Shown: positions 1 through 8,729, counted from the stretch's first letter. The stretch: DNA of 64,000 nucleotides from JAFDCJ01 sp049669725 (GCA_049669725.1 JBATKU010000735.1:1-64000); one strand, 5' to 3'. Made by a program: numbers and translations. The notes: generated by a model not told the origin, from the letters alone.

Positions 1-61
1 AAGGCCAAACAGGTAACGATTCACTAATCTGCTAAACGATACAGCGGTCATAATTTTTCAC

Positions 62-97
62 AAGGGGTGACATTAAAATATGTCACCCCTTTTTTTT
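62..97 (+). terminator. Rho-independent terminator upstream of sppA
   Basis: An 11-base perfect stem (62-72 with 81-91, AAGGGGTGACA) closes an 8-base loop and runs into a T tract at 90-97. It would end a transcript entering from the left edge. A possible GTG start for the next gene at 67 lies inside this hairpin, which argues against that start. Confidence 0.85.
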
Positions 98-138
98 GTG
101 TTAAACTGACATATATTGTATTCAAAAAGGTTCTATTT

Positions 139-1983
139 ATGAAATCCTTATTTTCGGCCATCGGCTATTTACTACGTGGTTTTTGGCAAGGGTTGACAGC
201 ATGCCGCGTCATTATCGGCAATTTAATTTTCCTGGCATTGATTGTCTTCTTTCTTTCAATCATTTTTTACGACAGTGAAAAAGACCTTCCGGACGGGGCC
301 GCCCTGGTGTTATCGCTGCAAGGCGATATTGTGATTCAAAAAACTGAAACCGTGCTTTCAGGGCGTTTGTTTGGCGAATCGACCCGGGAAGAAACATTGC
401 TCAAAGATGTCACCGATGCCATTGACTATGCTGTCAATGACAAACGAATTCAAGCCCTTGTACTCGACCTGCGCGATATGGGCGGTGCCGGAATCAGCAA
501 ACTCCAGAATATCGGAGAGGCTTTGAAACGGTTTAAAGACAGCGGTAAACAGATAATTGCCGCCGGCGATGTTTTCAATCAAAGTCAATATTACCTGGCC
601 GCTCATGCCGATCGGATATATATGCACCCCATGGGAGGGGTCTTTCTTACCGGATTTGGACTCTATCGCAAATACTTTAAGACGACCCTGGAAAAACTGT
701 TGATCCAGTTTCACGTCTTTCGCGTCGGTACATACAAGTCTTCGCTGGAACCATTTCTACGCGATGATATGTCCCAATATGCCAAAGAAGCCAATCTAGC
801 CTGGTTGACCGTGCTGTGGGATGCCTTCAAAGGCAACCTTGCCGAGATGCGAGGTATGGATCCCAAGGGCATTGATGACTATATCAACAATATTTCCGAA
901 CACCTGGCCGGGGTTGAAGGAGATACGGCACGATTGGCCCAGGAGTATGGCCTGGTCGATGAACTCAAAACGCGTGACGAAGTAAAGGATGAGTTAATCC
1001 GGCTGGTCGGCGAGGATGAAGATAAGAATTCGTTTAAACAGATTCAGCTTGATGAATATCTGGATCTTATCAAACCGGAACTAATGCGGACCGACCCGGA
1101 TACGTCCAAGATCGGAGTTATCGTTGCCAGAGGGATAATTCTTGATGGTCCTCAGCCTGCAGGGAAGATCGGGGGGGATACTTTGAGCGACTTAATCCGC
1201 AAAGCCCGCCGTGATGACAATATTGCCGCAATTGTGCTTCGTATTGACAGTCCCGGCGGCAGCGCCCTTGCTTCGGAAACCATCCGTAAAGAAATCCAAC
1301 TCACCAGACAAGCGGGTAAACCGGTGATCGCTTCCATGAGTTCCATCGCCGCTTCCGGCGGATATTGGATTTCCTCGGCGGCCGATGAAATTTGGGCGTC
1401 TCCCACCACCATTACCGGGTCCATCGGGATTTACGGGGCCTTTGTAACTCTTGAAAAGAGTCTCGATTCTCTGGGGATTCACAGTGACGGCGTCGGCACC
1501 ACACGATTGTCCGATGCTTTTGATCCCGCCCGCCCGCTCAATACCGTAGTGGCGGATTCTATGCAGCAGAGCATCGAAAATATTTACCGTCGTTTTATTC
1601 AACTGGTGGCGGAAGGCAGAAATCTGGAGGCCAAAGATGTTGAAAAAATCGCCCAGGGCCGGGTGTGGGCCGGAAAGACAGCCAGGGAACTGGGCCTGGT
1701 GGATAATTTCGGCAACCTTCAGGATGCCGTCCAGTCGGCAGCTGATCTGGCGGCCATAGAGGAATACGATGTCATTTATATCGAGAAGGACCTGACGGCC
1801 AGGGAAAAATTGATCAGGCGGTTGAATCAATTTTTGTTGAGAGTTTTCAACAGCTCCCTGGGTGAGACCACCCATCCGGTGGTTGAGCTGTATGGTAATT
1901 TCGGTAGGGATCTGGGGCAGATTCTGGAATTAAATGATCCCAGGGGGATTTATGCTTACTGCATGATGTGTGAAATTCAGTAG
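139..1983 (+). CDS. sppA: Signal peptide peptidase SppA, 67K type
   Basis: A 614-residue membrane-bound serine protease of family S49 that degrades cleaved signal peptides after secretion. An N-terminal membrane anchor covers about residues 22-44. Two tandem S49-like halves follow, as in the long E. coli form. The catalytic dyad appears as Lys200 (in GTYKSSLEPF) and Ser406 (in IAASGGYW); SPGGSA and TGSIGIYG are also conserved. I chose the ATG at 139 because AAAAAGG lies 8 bases upstream; the earlier in-frame GTG sits inside a terminator. It stands alone between terminators. The function is well supported by family resemblance. Confidence 0.95.
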   Translation: MKSLFSAIGYLLRGFWQGLTACRVIIGNLIFLALIVFFLSIIFYDSEKDLPDGAALVLSLQGDIVIQKTETVLSGRLFGESTREETLLKDVTDAIDYAVNDKRIQALVLDLRDMGGAGISKLQNIGEALKRFKDSGKQIIAAGDVFNQSQYYLAAHADRIYMHPMGGVFLTGFGLYRKYFKTTLEKLLIQFHVFRVGTYKSSLEPFLRDDMSQYAKEANLAWLTVLWDAFKGNLAEMRGMDPKGIDDYINNISEHLAGVEGDTARLAQEYGLVDELKTRDEVKDELIRLVGEDEDKNSFKQIQLDEYLDLIKPELMRTDPDTSKIGVIVARGIILDGPQPAGKIGGDTLSDLIRKARRDDNIAAIVLRIDSPGGSALASETIRKEIQLTRQAGKPVIASMSSIAASGGYWISSAADEIWASPTTITGSIGIYGAFVTLEKSLDSLGIHSDGVGTTRLSDAFDPARPLNTVVADSMQQSIENIYRRFIQLVAEGRNLEAKDVEKIAQGRVWAGKTARELGLVDNFGNLQDAVQSAADLAAIEEYDVIYIEKDLTAREKLIRRLNQFLLRVFNSSLGETTHPVVELYGNFGRDLGQILELNDPRGIYAYCMMCEIQ

Positions 1984-2042
1984 AAGCTGTCTCAAAATCC
2001 TATTTTTGAGATCAGGTTCTAGTACATTCTTGTTGAATAAAA

Positions 2043-2069
2043 AAAATCCCGGGATTTCCCCGGGATTTT
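2043..2069. terminator. Bidirectional terminator between sppA and flgM
   Basis: An 11-base perfect inverted repeat (AAAATCCCGGG at 2043-2053 with 2059-2069) has a 5-base loop. On the minus strand it is followed by eight T residues, so it is a strong terminator for flgM. On the plus strand only a short T tract follows, and it probably also ends sppA. Confidence 0.85.
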
Positions 2070-2099
2070 GTAATTTCTGGATTGTGCCGAATGGGTCTT

Positions 2100-2420
2100 T
2101 CAGATATCAAGCTCCTTATCAATGGCAACCCGTAGATGCTCTTTGAGCAATTTATCGGCTGCCTTTTCGGCGTCTACGCTGTACGTGCCGTTTTGGATTT
2201 GATTTCTAAGCTCGGCGACTTTGTCTTCGCGTACGTCCGGTATTTCGTCCAACTGCGCACGCGCTTCCTGTATTCTTTTGGCAGCATCGGAAATAACCAC
2301 CGTATCGGTCTTTGGCGCCGCCTTATCAGCTTGGTCAGCGGTCGGACCGGCCTTATTTTTATCGTGAACCTGATTCACATAGGCATCAACTTGAATACCC
2401 TGGTTTTTATCTATTTCCAT
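2100..2420 (-). CDS. flgM: Anti-sigma-28 factor FlgM
   Basis: A 106-residue protein that holds sigma-28 (FliA) inactive until the flagellar hook-basal body is complete, then leaves through the export gate. The N-terminal third is hydrophilic and disordered-looking. The C-terminal part (VISDAAKRIQEARAQL to the end) has the helical sigma-binding pattern of the family. I start at the ATG at 2420, which has GAGGAG 8 bases upstream; a GTG two codons earlier is too close to that site. A sigma-28 promoter lies upstream (2503-2529), so the gene is probably part of a feedback loop. No other flagellar genes are in the window. Confidence 0.93.
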   Translation of the reverse strand: MEIDKNQGIQVDAYVNQVHDKNKAGPTADQADKAAPKTDTVVISDAAKRIQEARAQLDEIPDVREDKVAELRNQIQNGTYSVDAEKAADKLLKEHLRVAIDKELDI

Positions 2421-2502
2421 TGTCACTTCTCCTCTATCTCTGGGTCTCAGTAAATAAGCTTAACTCAGTTCCGAATCTGTGTCAAATTTGTTTTCATTTA
2501 TA

Positions 2503-2529
2503 TTATCGGCTATTTCAGCCTGAACTTTA
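2503..2529 (-). promoter_or_regulatory. Sigma-28 (FliA) promoter of flgM
   Basis: Read on the minus strand, TAAAGTTC is followed by exactly 11 bases and then GCCGATAA. This matches the FliA consensus TAAAGTTT-N11-GCCGATAA at 15 of 16 positions. Transcription would start near 2495, giving a leader of about 75 bases before the flgM ATG. It implies that flgM is transcribed by the sigma factor it inhibits. Confidence 0.88.
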
Positions 2530-2691
2530 GCTTTTTTTTAATTCGGGTTTACGATATTTACCAAATAAGGTATCTTCATTATACGACGCTGCCATATATT
2601 TTAAATTTTTTTGCCGGGTATTCTGACGGCACTCTATCCTCTTGGCCGCTAGAACAATAACGCCACCAAACCCTATCAGAAAGGCGCTACT

Positions 2692-3357
2692 TTGGAGATG
2701 GACAAATATAATCCTGAAAAACTGGCCGTTTTAGCCGCCACCCGCTGGTTGGCCGATCATGGGTATCTGGGAAAAAGAAGTAGCGGGGGAAATATTTCTT
2801 TAAGAATAGCGAATCAGGGCGCCATTGCGATCACACCTTCCGGAATATCCTACTTTAAAATGGCAGTCGAGGATGTCTGTGTCGTTGATCTTGACGGCCA
2901 TTCGCTTGGCGGTAATCTGAAACCTTCCATTGAAGCCGGCATGCATCTCGGCATTTACAGGCATCGCCCTGATGTAAACGCCGTTATTCACACCCACCAG
3001 ACCTATGCCAGTGTCCTTTCCGTCCTGAACCGGCCGATTCCAGCTTTATTTGATGAGATCATCGTTGAAATCGGCCATGTGGTCGAGGTTATACCCTATG
3101 CTTTTTCGGGCAGTGCCGAGCTTGTGCAAAATGTCGTCGGCAAATTGAACAACCAATGCCACTGTTATCTGATTCAAAACCACGGGGCCCTGAGCCTGGG
3201 ATCCGACATGGAGCGGGTCCTGAAAAATTCCGAATTGCTGGAAAATGTGGCCCGAATATATTACCATGCCTTGGCAACCGGTCTGAATGTTGATATCCTG
3301 CCGGAGGGTGCAATCAATTACTTTGATGAAATGAGGAAGCTTCGGTTTCTTTCATAG
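2692..3357 (+). CDS. Class II aldolase/adducin family protein
   Basis: A 221-residue zinc-dependent aldolase of the L-fuculose-phosphate aldolase type, which cleaves or epimerises phosphorylated sugars in the cytoplasm. Zinc ligands are visible as His100 and His102 (IHTHQTY) and His164 (QNHGALSLG); Glu81 in KPSIEAGMH matches the catalytic acid position. The Ser-Gly-Gly-Asn phosphate-binding stretch (SSGGNIS) is near residue 32. The start is TTG at 2692 (AAGGCG 5 bases upstream) or ATG at 2698. It has no sugar-catabolic neighbours, so the substrate is unknown. It could also be a methylthioribulose-phosphate dehydratase-like member. Confidence 0.85.
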   Translation: MEMDKYNPEKLAVLAATRWLADHGYLGKRSSGGNISLRIANQGAIAITPSGISYFKMAVEDVCVVDLDGHSLGGNLKPSIEAGMHLGIYRHRPDVNAVIHTHQTYASVLSVLNRPIPALFDEIIVEIGHVVEVIPYAFSGSAELVQNVVGKLNNQCHCYLIQNHGALSLGSDMERVLKNSELLENVARIYYHALATGLNVDILPEGAINYFDEMRKLRFLS

Positions 3358-3498
3358 CTGTTACTCGATGCTCGATACACCGCGCTGGATTTTGACTTCC
3401 AGATACTTAATCAACCAATCTACTAAATAACTTGCAACGGGGAGAAGGCTTGATATTGTACGAAAGCAGTCAATACAAGGGCAGCCGGGAATTGTGTA

Positions 3499-5307
3499 AT
3501 GAACCTAATTGAACGACTAATCGGGGAGAAAATCACCAGGCGTAACTTTTTAAGCTGGCTGGCCAAGGCAACGGCCGTATCGGCCCTGTCTACGGTGGCG
3601 GCCTGCAGCAGTTCGCCAAAAAAAAGAAGACCAACAGACTGGAAGCCGGTTGCGCCCCAGAATTGGCAGCCATCCCCACGGGCGCCGGAAGTAAAGGTTG
3701 AGGGCACCGGTTCACACCTGCTCTTAAAGAATGGTTTAATCGTAGACGGCAGCGGCAAGAGCGCTTTTTACGGTGATGTGTTAATTAATGGAGAAAAAAT
3801 CGAGGTCATCACCCCCCGGGAGGTGGCCTTCGACGGTAAAACCATTGATTGCACCGGTAAAGTGATTGCCCCCGGCTTCATCGATATGCATTCCCACATG
3901 GACTGGGTCATGCCGGTTAGAGGCCACAGCCGGATGAAATCACCTTACACGGCCCAGGGAATCACCACCTTTGTCGGGGGCAACTGCGGCTTTGGTGTGG
4001 CAGCTTTCCGTCCCCGGAGTGAATTCCGTGATATGCTCGAAATGAGAGTAGACGGCTTGTATCGTCTCGATTGGGATACCATGGACCAGTATTTCACCCG
4101 CATCAGCCGCCGGGGAATCACCCACAATCTGGTCAACCTGGCAGGCCACGGTACCACTCGGACTTCGATGCGGGGATTTAAGCCAACCCCTCTCAGCCTT
4201 GATGAAATGCGTGAAATGCTTCTGTTGCTCGAAGAGGCCATGGAACAGGGCGCCTACGGCGTTTCTCTGGGTTTGCAGTATGAACCCGGTATATTTGCCA
4301 CCATGGATGAATTAAAGCAGGTGGCTGACCTGGTGAAGCGCAAAGATAAAATCCTGACCGTTCACATGAAGGCCTATTCTTCTCTTTCCGGTACCTATCC
4401 GCTCAAGTTGTTTGGTCGGCCTCACAACTTGCTGGCCATCGAAGATATGTTGAACCTGGCCCGGGAGACGGGCGTAAGACTTCAATTATCCCATCTTATC
4501 TTCGTTGGCTCGCGAACCTGGAACACCTATGAAGAAGCACTGATGCTGGTCGATCAGGCGATTGCCGAAGGTCTGGATGTTCAATTCGACACCTATGCCT
4601 ATCACTGCGGAACTTCCATCATCAATGTGTTTTTTCCGGAATGGTTTCTGGCCAGAATTCCCAATGCTTACGACAGTCAACAGGATCGTTCCCGTTTGTA
4701 CTGGGAGCTTCAATTGATCAAAGCCTTGCTCGGATTCGGTTATGAGGATATTCAAATAGTCGAGGCCAACCATCCGGACCTGGAGCAGTACAATGGAATG
4801 TTTTTAAAGGACATTGCCGTCCGGCGTAATATGAGCCAGTTTGCAAATTTCGTGGACGTTGCCAGGAAAAGTAAGGGCCGGGCAAGGGTTCTCAATCATC
4901 GTTACAGCAACGCCGAAATTGTCAAAGAGCTAATGAAACATCCGGCATCTCTGTATATGACTGATGCAACAATCTTTGCCAAAGGTGCACAGAATCCTGC
5001 TGCCTACGGTAATTTCCCCAGATTTCTAGAATTTGCCCGGGACTATCGTCTTCAGACACTGGAAACGGCCGTGCACAAGATGACCGGTGCTTCGGCCGCA
5101 CGATTTCAAATCAAAGACCGGGGTTTTCTGAAAAAGGGTTATGCTGCCGATATTGCCGTCTTCGATTGGCGTACAGTCAAAAATAACAATACGCCGGAGG
5201 CTGCCGAGCAGGCCCCAACAGGGATAAAAGCAGTATTTGTAAACGGACAGCAGGTATTAGCCAACGGCCATTCTGATGATTCCAAACTGGCCGGAATGGT
5301 TCTTTAA
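3499..5307 (+). CDS. Tat-exported lipoprotein amidohydrolase (N-acyl-D-amino-acid deacylase-like)
   Basis: A 602-residue amidohydrolase-superfamily enzyme resembling D-aminoacylase, which hydrolyses N-acyl-D-amino acids. The N terminus has a twin-arginine motif (Arg14-Arg15 in TRRNFL), a hydrophobic stretch and a lipobox ending in Cys36 (TVAAC), so it should be a Tat-exported lipoprotein. Metal-binding His131 and His133 lie in IDMHSHMD. GGNCGFGV, GLQYEPG and LQLSH follow as in D-aminoacylases, and the C terminus (VFVNGQQVLANG) closes the small beta domain. Export as a lipoprotein is less usual for this family and suggests periplasmic scavenging or cell-wall metabolism. The substrate is inferred. 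Confidence 0.85.
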   Translation: MNLIERLIGEKITRRNFLSWLAKATAVSALSTVAACSSSPKKRRPTDWKPVAPQNWQPSPRAPEVKVEGTGSHLLLKNGLIVDGSGKSAFYGDVLINGEKIEVITPREVAFDGKTIDCTGKVIAPGFIDMHSHMDWVMPVRGHSRMKSPYTAQGITTFVGGNCGFGVAAFRPRSEFRDMLEMRVDGLYRLDWDTMDQYFTRISRRGITHNLVNLAGHGTTRTSMRGFKPTPLSLDEMREMLLLLEEAMEQGAYGVSLGLQYEPGIFATMDELKQVADLVKRKDKILTVHMKAYSSLSGTYPLKLFGRPHNLLAIEDMLNLARETGVRLQLSHLIFVGSRTWNTYEEALMLVDQAIAEGLDVQFDTYAYHCGTSIINVFFPEWFLARIPNAYDSQQDRSRLYWELQLIKALLGFGYEDIQIVEANHPDLEQYNGMFLKDIAVRRNMSQFANFVDVARKSKGRARVLNHRYSNAEIVKELMKHPASLYMTDATIFAKGAQNPAAYGNFPRFLEFARDYRLQTLETAVHKMTGASAARFQIKDRGFLKKGYAADIAVFDWRTVKNNNTPEAAEQAPTGIKAVFVNGQQVLANGHSDDSKLAGMVL

Positions 5308-5869
5308 AACATCACTAAGCCGCTGTTTGGAAAATGCCCGGATCGTAATGTTTGAGGGACCCCTGGATCCTGAGAATATGGCCAAGGTCGTCAACAGCGG
5401 AGTTGAGCATGAAAGCGGCTATCATCTTTTTGACGACCTCGATCGTAAAACTATCGATAAAATAACGCGTGAGCTTGCGCCGAAATGTCGCGGCAGAGAT
5501 ACTTTTATGGTGTTAAACTTCCGCAAATTCCGGGTAGTAAATCCGTTATATGACATGGTAAAGGGCATGAAACCCTGGTTGGCCTTTTTAAATCGGGTCG
5601 ACCAATGGCATGAACTGGCCCGGGGTTATGCGGACTGCTACCTGGCCGGAGATCTGGCAAAGTTAAAATCCCAGGGACTGCGGTTTCCCAGTCGCCATCA
5701 TTCCGTCATCAACCATCGGGACAAAATATTTTATAAGAAAATGCTGGGACATTTTGAAACCGGCGATGCCGTGGCTTTCGTCGGCGCACCTCACATGCGC
5801 GGGGTGAGTAAACTGCTGCGGGAAGCCGGATTTCAGATTAAAGGGCCGGCTATTCCAGATGGCAGATGA
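5276..5869 (+). CDS. TraB/GumN-like protein, apparently N-terminally truncated
   Basis: The C-terminal segment VAFVGAPHMRGVSKLL matches the second conserved Gly-x-x-His block of the TraB/PrgY/GumN family, a metalloprotease-like fold. The segment around residues 14-30 (CLENARIVMFEGPLDP) matches the region that normally follows the first block (GTxH). That first block is missing: upstream sequence codes for the end of the amidohydrolase, with a 32-base overlap. The gene is therefore either an N-terminally trimmed member that starts at 5276 (ATG) or 5348 (ATG), or a decaying remnant. It is probably co-transcribed with the amidohydrolase. Confidence 0.6.
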   Translation: MIPNWPEWFFKTSLSRCLENARIVMFEGPLDPENMAKVVNSGVEHESGYHLFDDLDRKTIDKITRELAPKCRGRDTFMVLNFRKFRVVNPLYDMVKGMKPWLAFLNRVDQWHELARGYADCYLAGDLAKLKSQGLRFPSRHHSVINHRDKIFYKKMLGHFETGDAVAFVGAPHMRGVSKLLREAGFQIKGPAIPDGR

Positions 5870-5994
5870 CGGATGACCGATCAAGGATGACCCGCTGTCG
5901 CTTTAGCTCTGGCGCGGCAAGCAAAAGGCTAACATGGACTCATCATTATTTTGCCGCACAACTAATACCCTTAACCTTAAACCATTGATATCCT

Positions 5995-6501
5995 GTGCCT
6001 GAAGACAAACCTGATACCCAATTAGGTCATTCCCGGAAAAGAGCACTTGATACTGCCCTTCGCATCCTTACCCGGAGGGACCACTCCAGATATGAGCTTG
6101 TTCTGAAATTAAAACGGCGTGATTTCAGCAAAGAAGATATCGACGATGCCATCTCATCCTGTGAGCAATTCGATTATATTAATGATGAACGAACAGCGCA
6201 GGTGTATATCCGGGAGCTTAAGCGCAAAGGGTACGGGAAAAAGCGCATTCAGCTTGAGCTCAACAAGAAAGGCTTAAAAGGTGCTCGCATACAGGGTATT
6301 CTGGATGAAAGCGTTTCCAAGACTGACGAACGGGAGAGTGCCGAACGTATTTTAGTAAAGTATATCAAGCGCTTTGAAAGAGAAAAGGACCGCTTAAAAA
6401 GACGGGATAAAATTTATCGGTTTCTGAATGCAAGGGGGTTTTCCCGGGAGGTAATTGCTGAAAATTTAAAAAGACATGATAAAACAGATGCATTGCTTTG
6501 A
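5995..6501 (+). CDS. recX: Regulatory protein RecX
   Basis: A 168-residue RecX-family protein that binds RecA filaments and tunes recombination and SOS activity. The typical repeats of three-helix modules are present: ALRILTRRDHSRYELVLKL, then YINDERTAQVYIREL, then GYGKKRIQLELNKKG. It is rich in Lys, Arg and Glu. The start is GTG at 5995, with no strong ribosome binding site, so it may be poorly translated. recA is not in the window. The assignment rests on clear family similarity. Confidence 0.9.
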   Translation: MPEDKPDTQLGHSRKRALDTALRILTRRDHSRYELVLKLKRRDFSKEDIDDAISSCEQFDYINDERTAQVYIRELKRKGYGKKRIQLELNKKGLKGARIQGILDESVSKTDERESAERILVKYIKRFEREKDRLKRRDKIYRFLNARGFSREVIAENLKRHDKTDALL

Positions 6502-6835
6502 GCAACACCGATATGGACGCTGTATGGCAGACCGTCAATCCCGGCACTCCCATCGAAATCAAGCCGTGATAGAAACGATGAGGGAGATTACCGGCAAGAT
6601 TCGTTCGGCTTATCAACCGGGCGGCCGAATTATGTGGGATCTGCCGTTTATGTTCTGCCGGGAATCATAAGTTCGGGACAACTTTTTCGCAGGTTGGGTG
6701 TAATAAGGTTTTCATTTGATAGTTATGACCTATCATTTAAACCCTATTTTATTCCTGTTGCCAGATTGTCCTAATGCCTTAGCTTAACAATAGCTCGAAC
6801 TGAGGATTAAATTTTAGTTCAATTGGAGGTAAATA
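6502..6835. other. Spacer of 334 bases after recX
   Basis: No convincing gene, RNA or promoter was seen. Short open stretches on the plus strand lack ribosome binding sites and recognisable motifs. The last dozen bases carry the strong GGAGG ribosome binding site of the 44-residue gene that follows. Confidence 0.4.
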
Positions 6836-6970
6836 ATGGCTGAGAGTATGACTCAAGACTATTGGGATGACAATGACGACGGGCATGAAAATACCCGTGA
6901 AAAAAACTTTGAATGCGAAAACCCTGACGAACATCTTGGATGTGACATGGGAATCGATGTTCCGGGATAA
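6836..6970 (+). CDS. Small acidic protein, 44 residues
   Basis: ATG at 6836 is preceded by a near-ideal GGAGGT five bases upstream. The product is strongly acidic (runs such as DDNDDGHE) and has two Cys and two His residues in ECENPDEHLGCDMG, which could bind a metal. It is not a family I recognise. A second tiny gene with an equally strong ribosome binding site follows after 18 bases, and a terminator at 7148-7179 ends the pair, so this looks like a real two-gene transcription unit rather than chance. Confidence 0.6.
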   Translation: MAESMTQDYWDDNDDGHENTREKNFECENPDEHLGCDMGIDVPG

Positions 6971-6988
6971 CCAAAAGGGAGGTAACCC

Positions 6989-7075
6989 ATGATTGGTATT
7001 TTAATCACTTTTATAGCAGTTGCCTACTTTATAAATAAATGTATCAGCTCGGCCAATGCCTCATGCAGGTTGTAA
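6989..7075 (+). CDS. Single-span membrane mini-protein, 28 residues
   Basis: ATG at 6989 has AGGGAGG about six bases upstream. The product is one hydrophobic segment (MIGILITFIAVAYFI) followed by a short polar tail with two Cys, typical of bacterial membrane mini-proteins. It follows the 44-residue acidic gene and precedes a terminator. The function is unknown. The strong ribosome binding site and paired arrangement are the main evidence that it is translated. Confidence 0.5.
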   Translation: MIGILITFIAVAYFINKCISSANASCRL

Positions 7076-7147
7076 AGTTCTTAAAGGCAGAGTTTCGTTG
7101 GCATAGGTCATAGTATAAACCACCATCCGCCCGGCGGAAAATATATC

Positions 7148-7179
7148 AGGCAGGGCCTCTAACGAGGCTCTGCCTTTTT
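7148..7179 (+). terminator. Rho-independent terminator
   Basis: A 12-base stem (7148-7159 with 7164-7175, one G-T pair) encloses the loop TAAC and is followed by TTTTT. It ends the transcript carrying the two mini-genes, and it faces the convergent PilZ gene. Confidence 0.8.
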
Positions 7180-7200
7180 GGTTAACCGCCATTAACCGGT

Positions 7201-7788
7201 TCAACTTGTTATTTCATATACCCGCGGTTTGTTGCTTGTAAACAACTGGATGTCTTCTCGTTGCTTTGGGGTTAAGCGATTGAACTTAATCCCAGATCCA
7301 TGGCTGTCACTCCAGACAACTTCTCCTGATAAGATGATCCGGTTTCGAGTGTGCGGCAAGAAAAACACCAGTTTTGAGGATTGACCCGACAACCCCTCAC
7401 TGCTGTCGACAAATGCACCATAGGCGTTGATATCCAGTATGAAGCAGTCTGAGACCCGATTGGCAATGCTGATTCTGGCGTTGATCAGGCAGTCCTTGCG
7501 AACGTATTTTCTTTTGTCGGCATTCGGCGCCCTGGAGGTGATTTCCTCCAGTTGTTTCATGAGGACCAGGCGCTGATTGTCTGGCAAGTCTACGATGAGT
7601 TTGAGTATATGGTCGACGGTTTTGTCCCCCAATAATTGCTGCAACAAAATAAGCTTTTGTTCCTCTGCCAGTTTGTCTAACAGAAAATAAAGCCTACCGA
7701 TGATATCATATCTGGATGATTTCTCGCTGCGATCACGCAGGGCAGCCTCTTTTTTGACACTCAAAAATTGATTTAGTGTGGAAAGCAT
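7201..7788 (-). CDS. PilZ domain protein with N-terminal helical region
   Basis: A 195-residue protein. Residues 1-85 are helical and unassigned. Residues about 90-185 form a PilZ domain, which binds cyclic di-GMP: KRKYVRKDC supplies the RxxxR-type arginines, DINAYGAFVD is the D/NxSxxG-like block with Asn in place of the usual Ser, and the WSDSHGSGIKF beta hairpin closes the fold. The start is the ATG at 7788, with AGGAA nine bases upstream; a more distal TTG is unlikely. It may act as a c-di-GMP effector in motility or surface traits. A second PilZ gene lies at 19908. Confidence 0.82.
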   Translation of the reverse strand: MLSTLNQFLSVKKEAALRDRSEKSSRYDIIGRLYFLLDKLAEEQKLILLQQLLGDKTVDHILKLIVDLPDNQRLVLMKQLEEITSRAPNADKRKYVRKDCLINARISIANRVSDCFILDINAYGAFVDSSEGLSGQSSKLVFFLPHTRNRIILSGEVVWSDSHGSGIKFNRLTPKQREDIQLFTSNKPRVYEITS

Positions 7789-8228
7789 AATTTTCAGTTC
7801 CTGATTTATTCTAAACTGGCAGTGCAAAATCTATGCAAAATTTTAAAGTATATACATTTTTGAAGAAATAACAGATAGTTAGGATTAGCCACTGCCTCAC
7901 AACCGGTTATAATTGTGAAAAATATTTGTCAACCTTTGGGTAATTTACTTCCTACACGATTGAGGCTTGCCCACCAAGCAAAGCAGTCAGTTGATTCAGT
8001 GAGAAGTGTCCCGGCCCTTGACTTTAGTCACACAGGTTTTACACTAGAATAAGTTTAGAACAGTCTATTCCCGGTATAAGGGCACCATCGATGTCAGTTA
8101 ATAAGGCGGACTTCTGGCCTCTGACGCACGCGTCTTGCCGAGGTTGAAAAAAGGGAGTTATGAAACCATTTCCAAGAAAGGGGTCAGACTGGCACTTTTC
8201 GGGACGATTTTTTATAATGTGAGGGACT
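7789..8228. other. Intergenic region of 440 bases
   Basis: This is the divergent regulatory space between the PilZ gene and the lipoprotein gene. It contains a TATAAT at 8213-8218, only ten bases before the lipoprotein ATG, and a TTGACT at 8020. I could not pair either into a convincing promoter. No gene is supported. Confidence 0.35.
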
Positions 8229-8714
8229 ATGAATATTATAAAAATAAATAATATCAAAATCTTATGGGCGGGCATGTTGGGAATTAGTATTCTGGCCCTG
8301 GTTGCCGGTTGTTCCGGCAAATACGGAAGCTACAAACGCGATACAGCGGTTAAGCAGGCCTTTGAAACCAACCAGGTTCCGGCAGAATATAAGTATTTTT
8401 ATTACGGGTTTGATACCCGACCCTATGTGATTTTTGGTATTGAACCAAAATATGAAATGAATTCGAAGATGTGGAAGGAAGTAAGTGCGGACACATCGGA
8501 GTTTAAAAATATAACCCGCTGGGTCTGGGAGGATTACGGTTACGATAAATTCGGTGCCGACATTCTGGATCCCAATGGAAATAAAGTCGGCGTTTTATAT
8601 ACGGCGATACGTGAAACCACGTTGAAATTCGGTGATAATAACCAGATCAGCGTAATTCCCAACTCCCCGTTTCTATGGGGACCGGTAGCCATGGGGGGCG
8701 TGAGGTCGCCGTAG
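8229..8714 (+). CDS. Lipoprotein of unknown function
   Basis: A 161-residue protein with an N-terminal hydrophobic segment ending in the lipobox LVAGC (Cys28), so it should be lipidated and held at a membrane. The mature part is aromatic-rich (YKYFYYGFDTRPY) and has no domain I recognise. The ATG at 8229 has GAGGG a few bases upstream. It ends close to the convergent asmA-like gene. The signal is clear; the role is unknown. Confidence 0.75.
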   Translation: MNIIKINNIKILWAGMLGISILALVAGCSGKYGSYKRDTAVKQAFETNQVPAEYKYFYYGFDTRPYVIFGIEPKYEMNSKMWKEVSADTSEFKNITRWVWEDYGYDKFGADILDPNGNKVGVLYTAIRETTLKFGDNNQISVIPNSPFLWGPVAMGGVRSP

Positions 8715-8729
8715 TAATTTAGTTGAGAG

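Noticed and set aside
67..138. GTG start that would lengthen SppA by 24 residues
   Set aside because: It lies inside a strong terminator hairpin; the ATG at 139 has a good ribosome binding site.
8039..8320. Minus-strand frame overlapping the lipoprotein gene
   Set aside because: The lipoprotein has a clear signal and lipobox; this frame has no motif.
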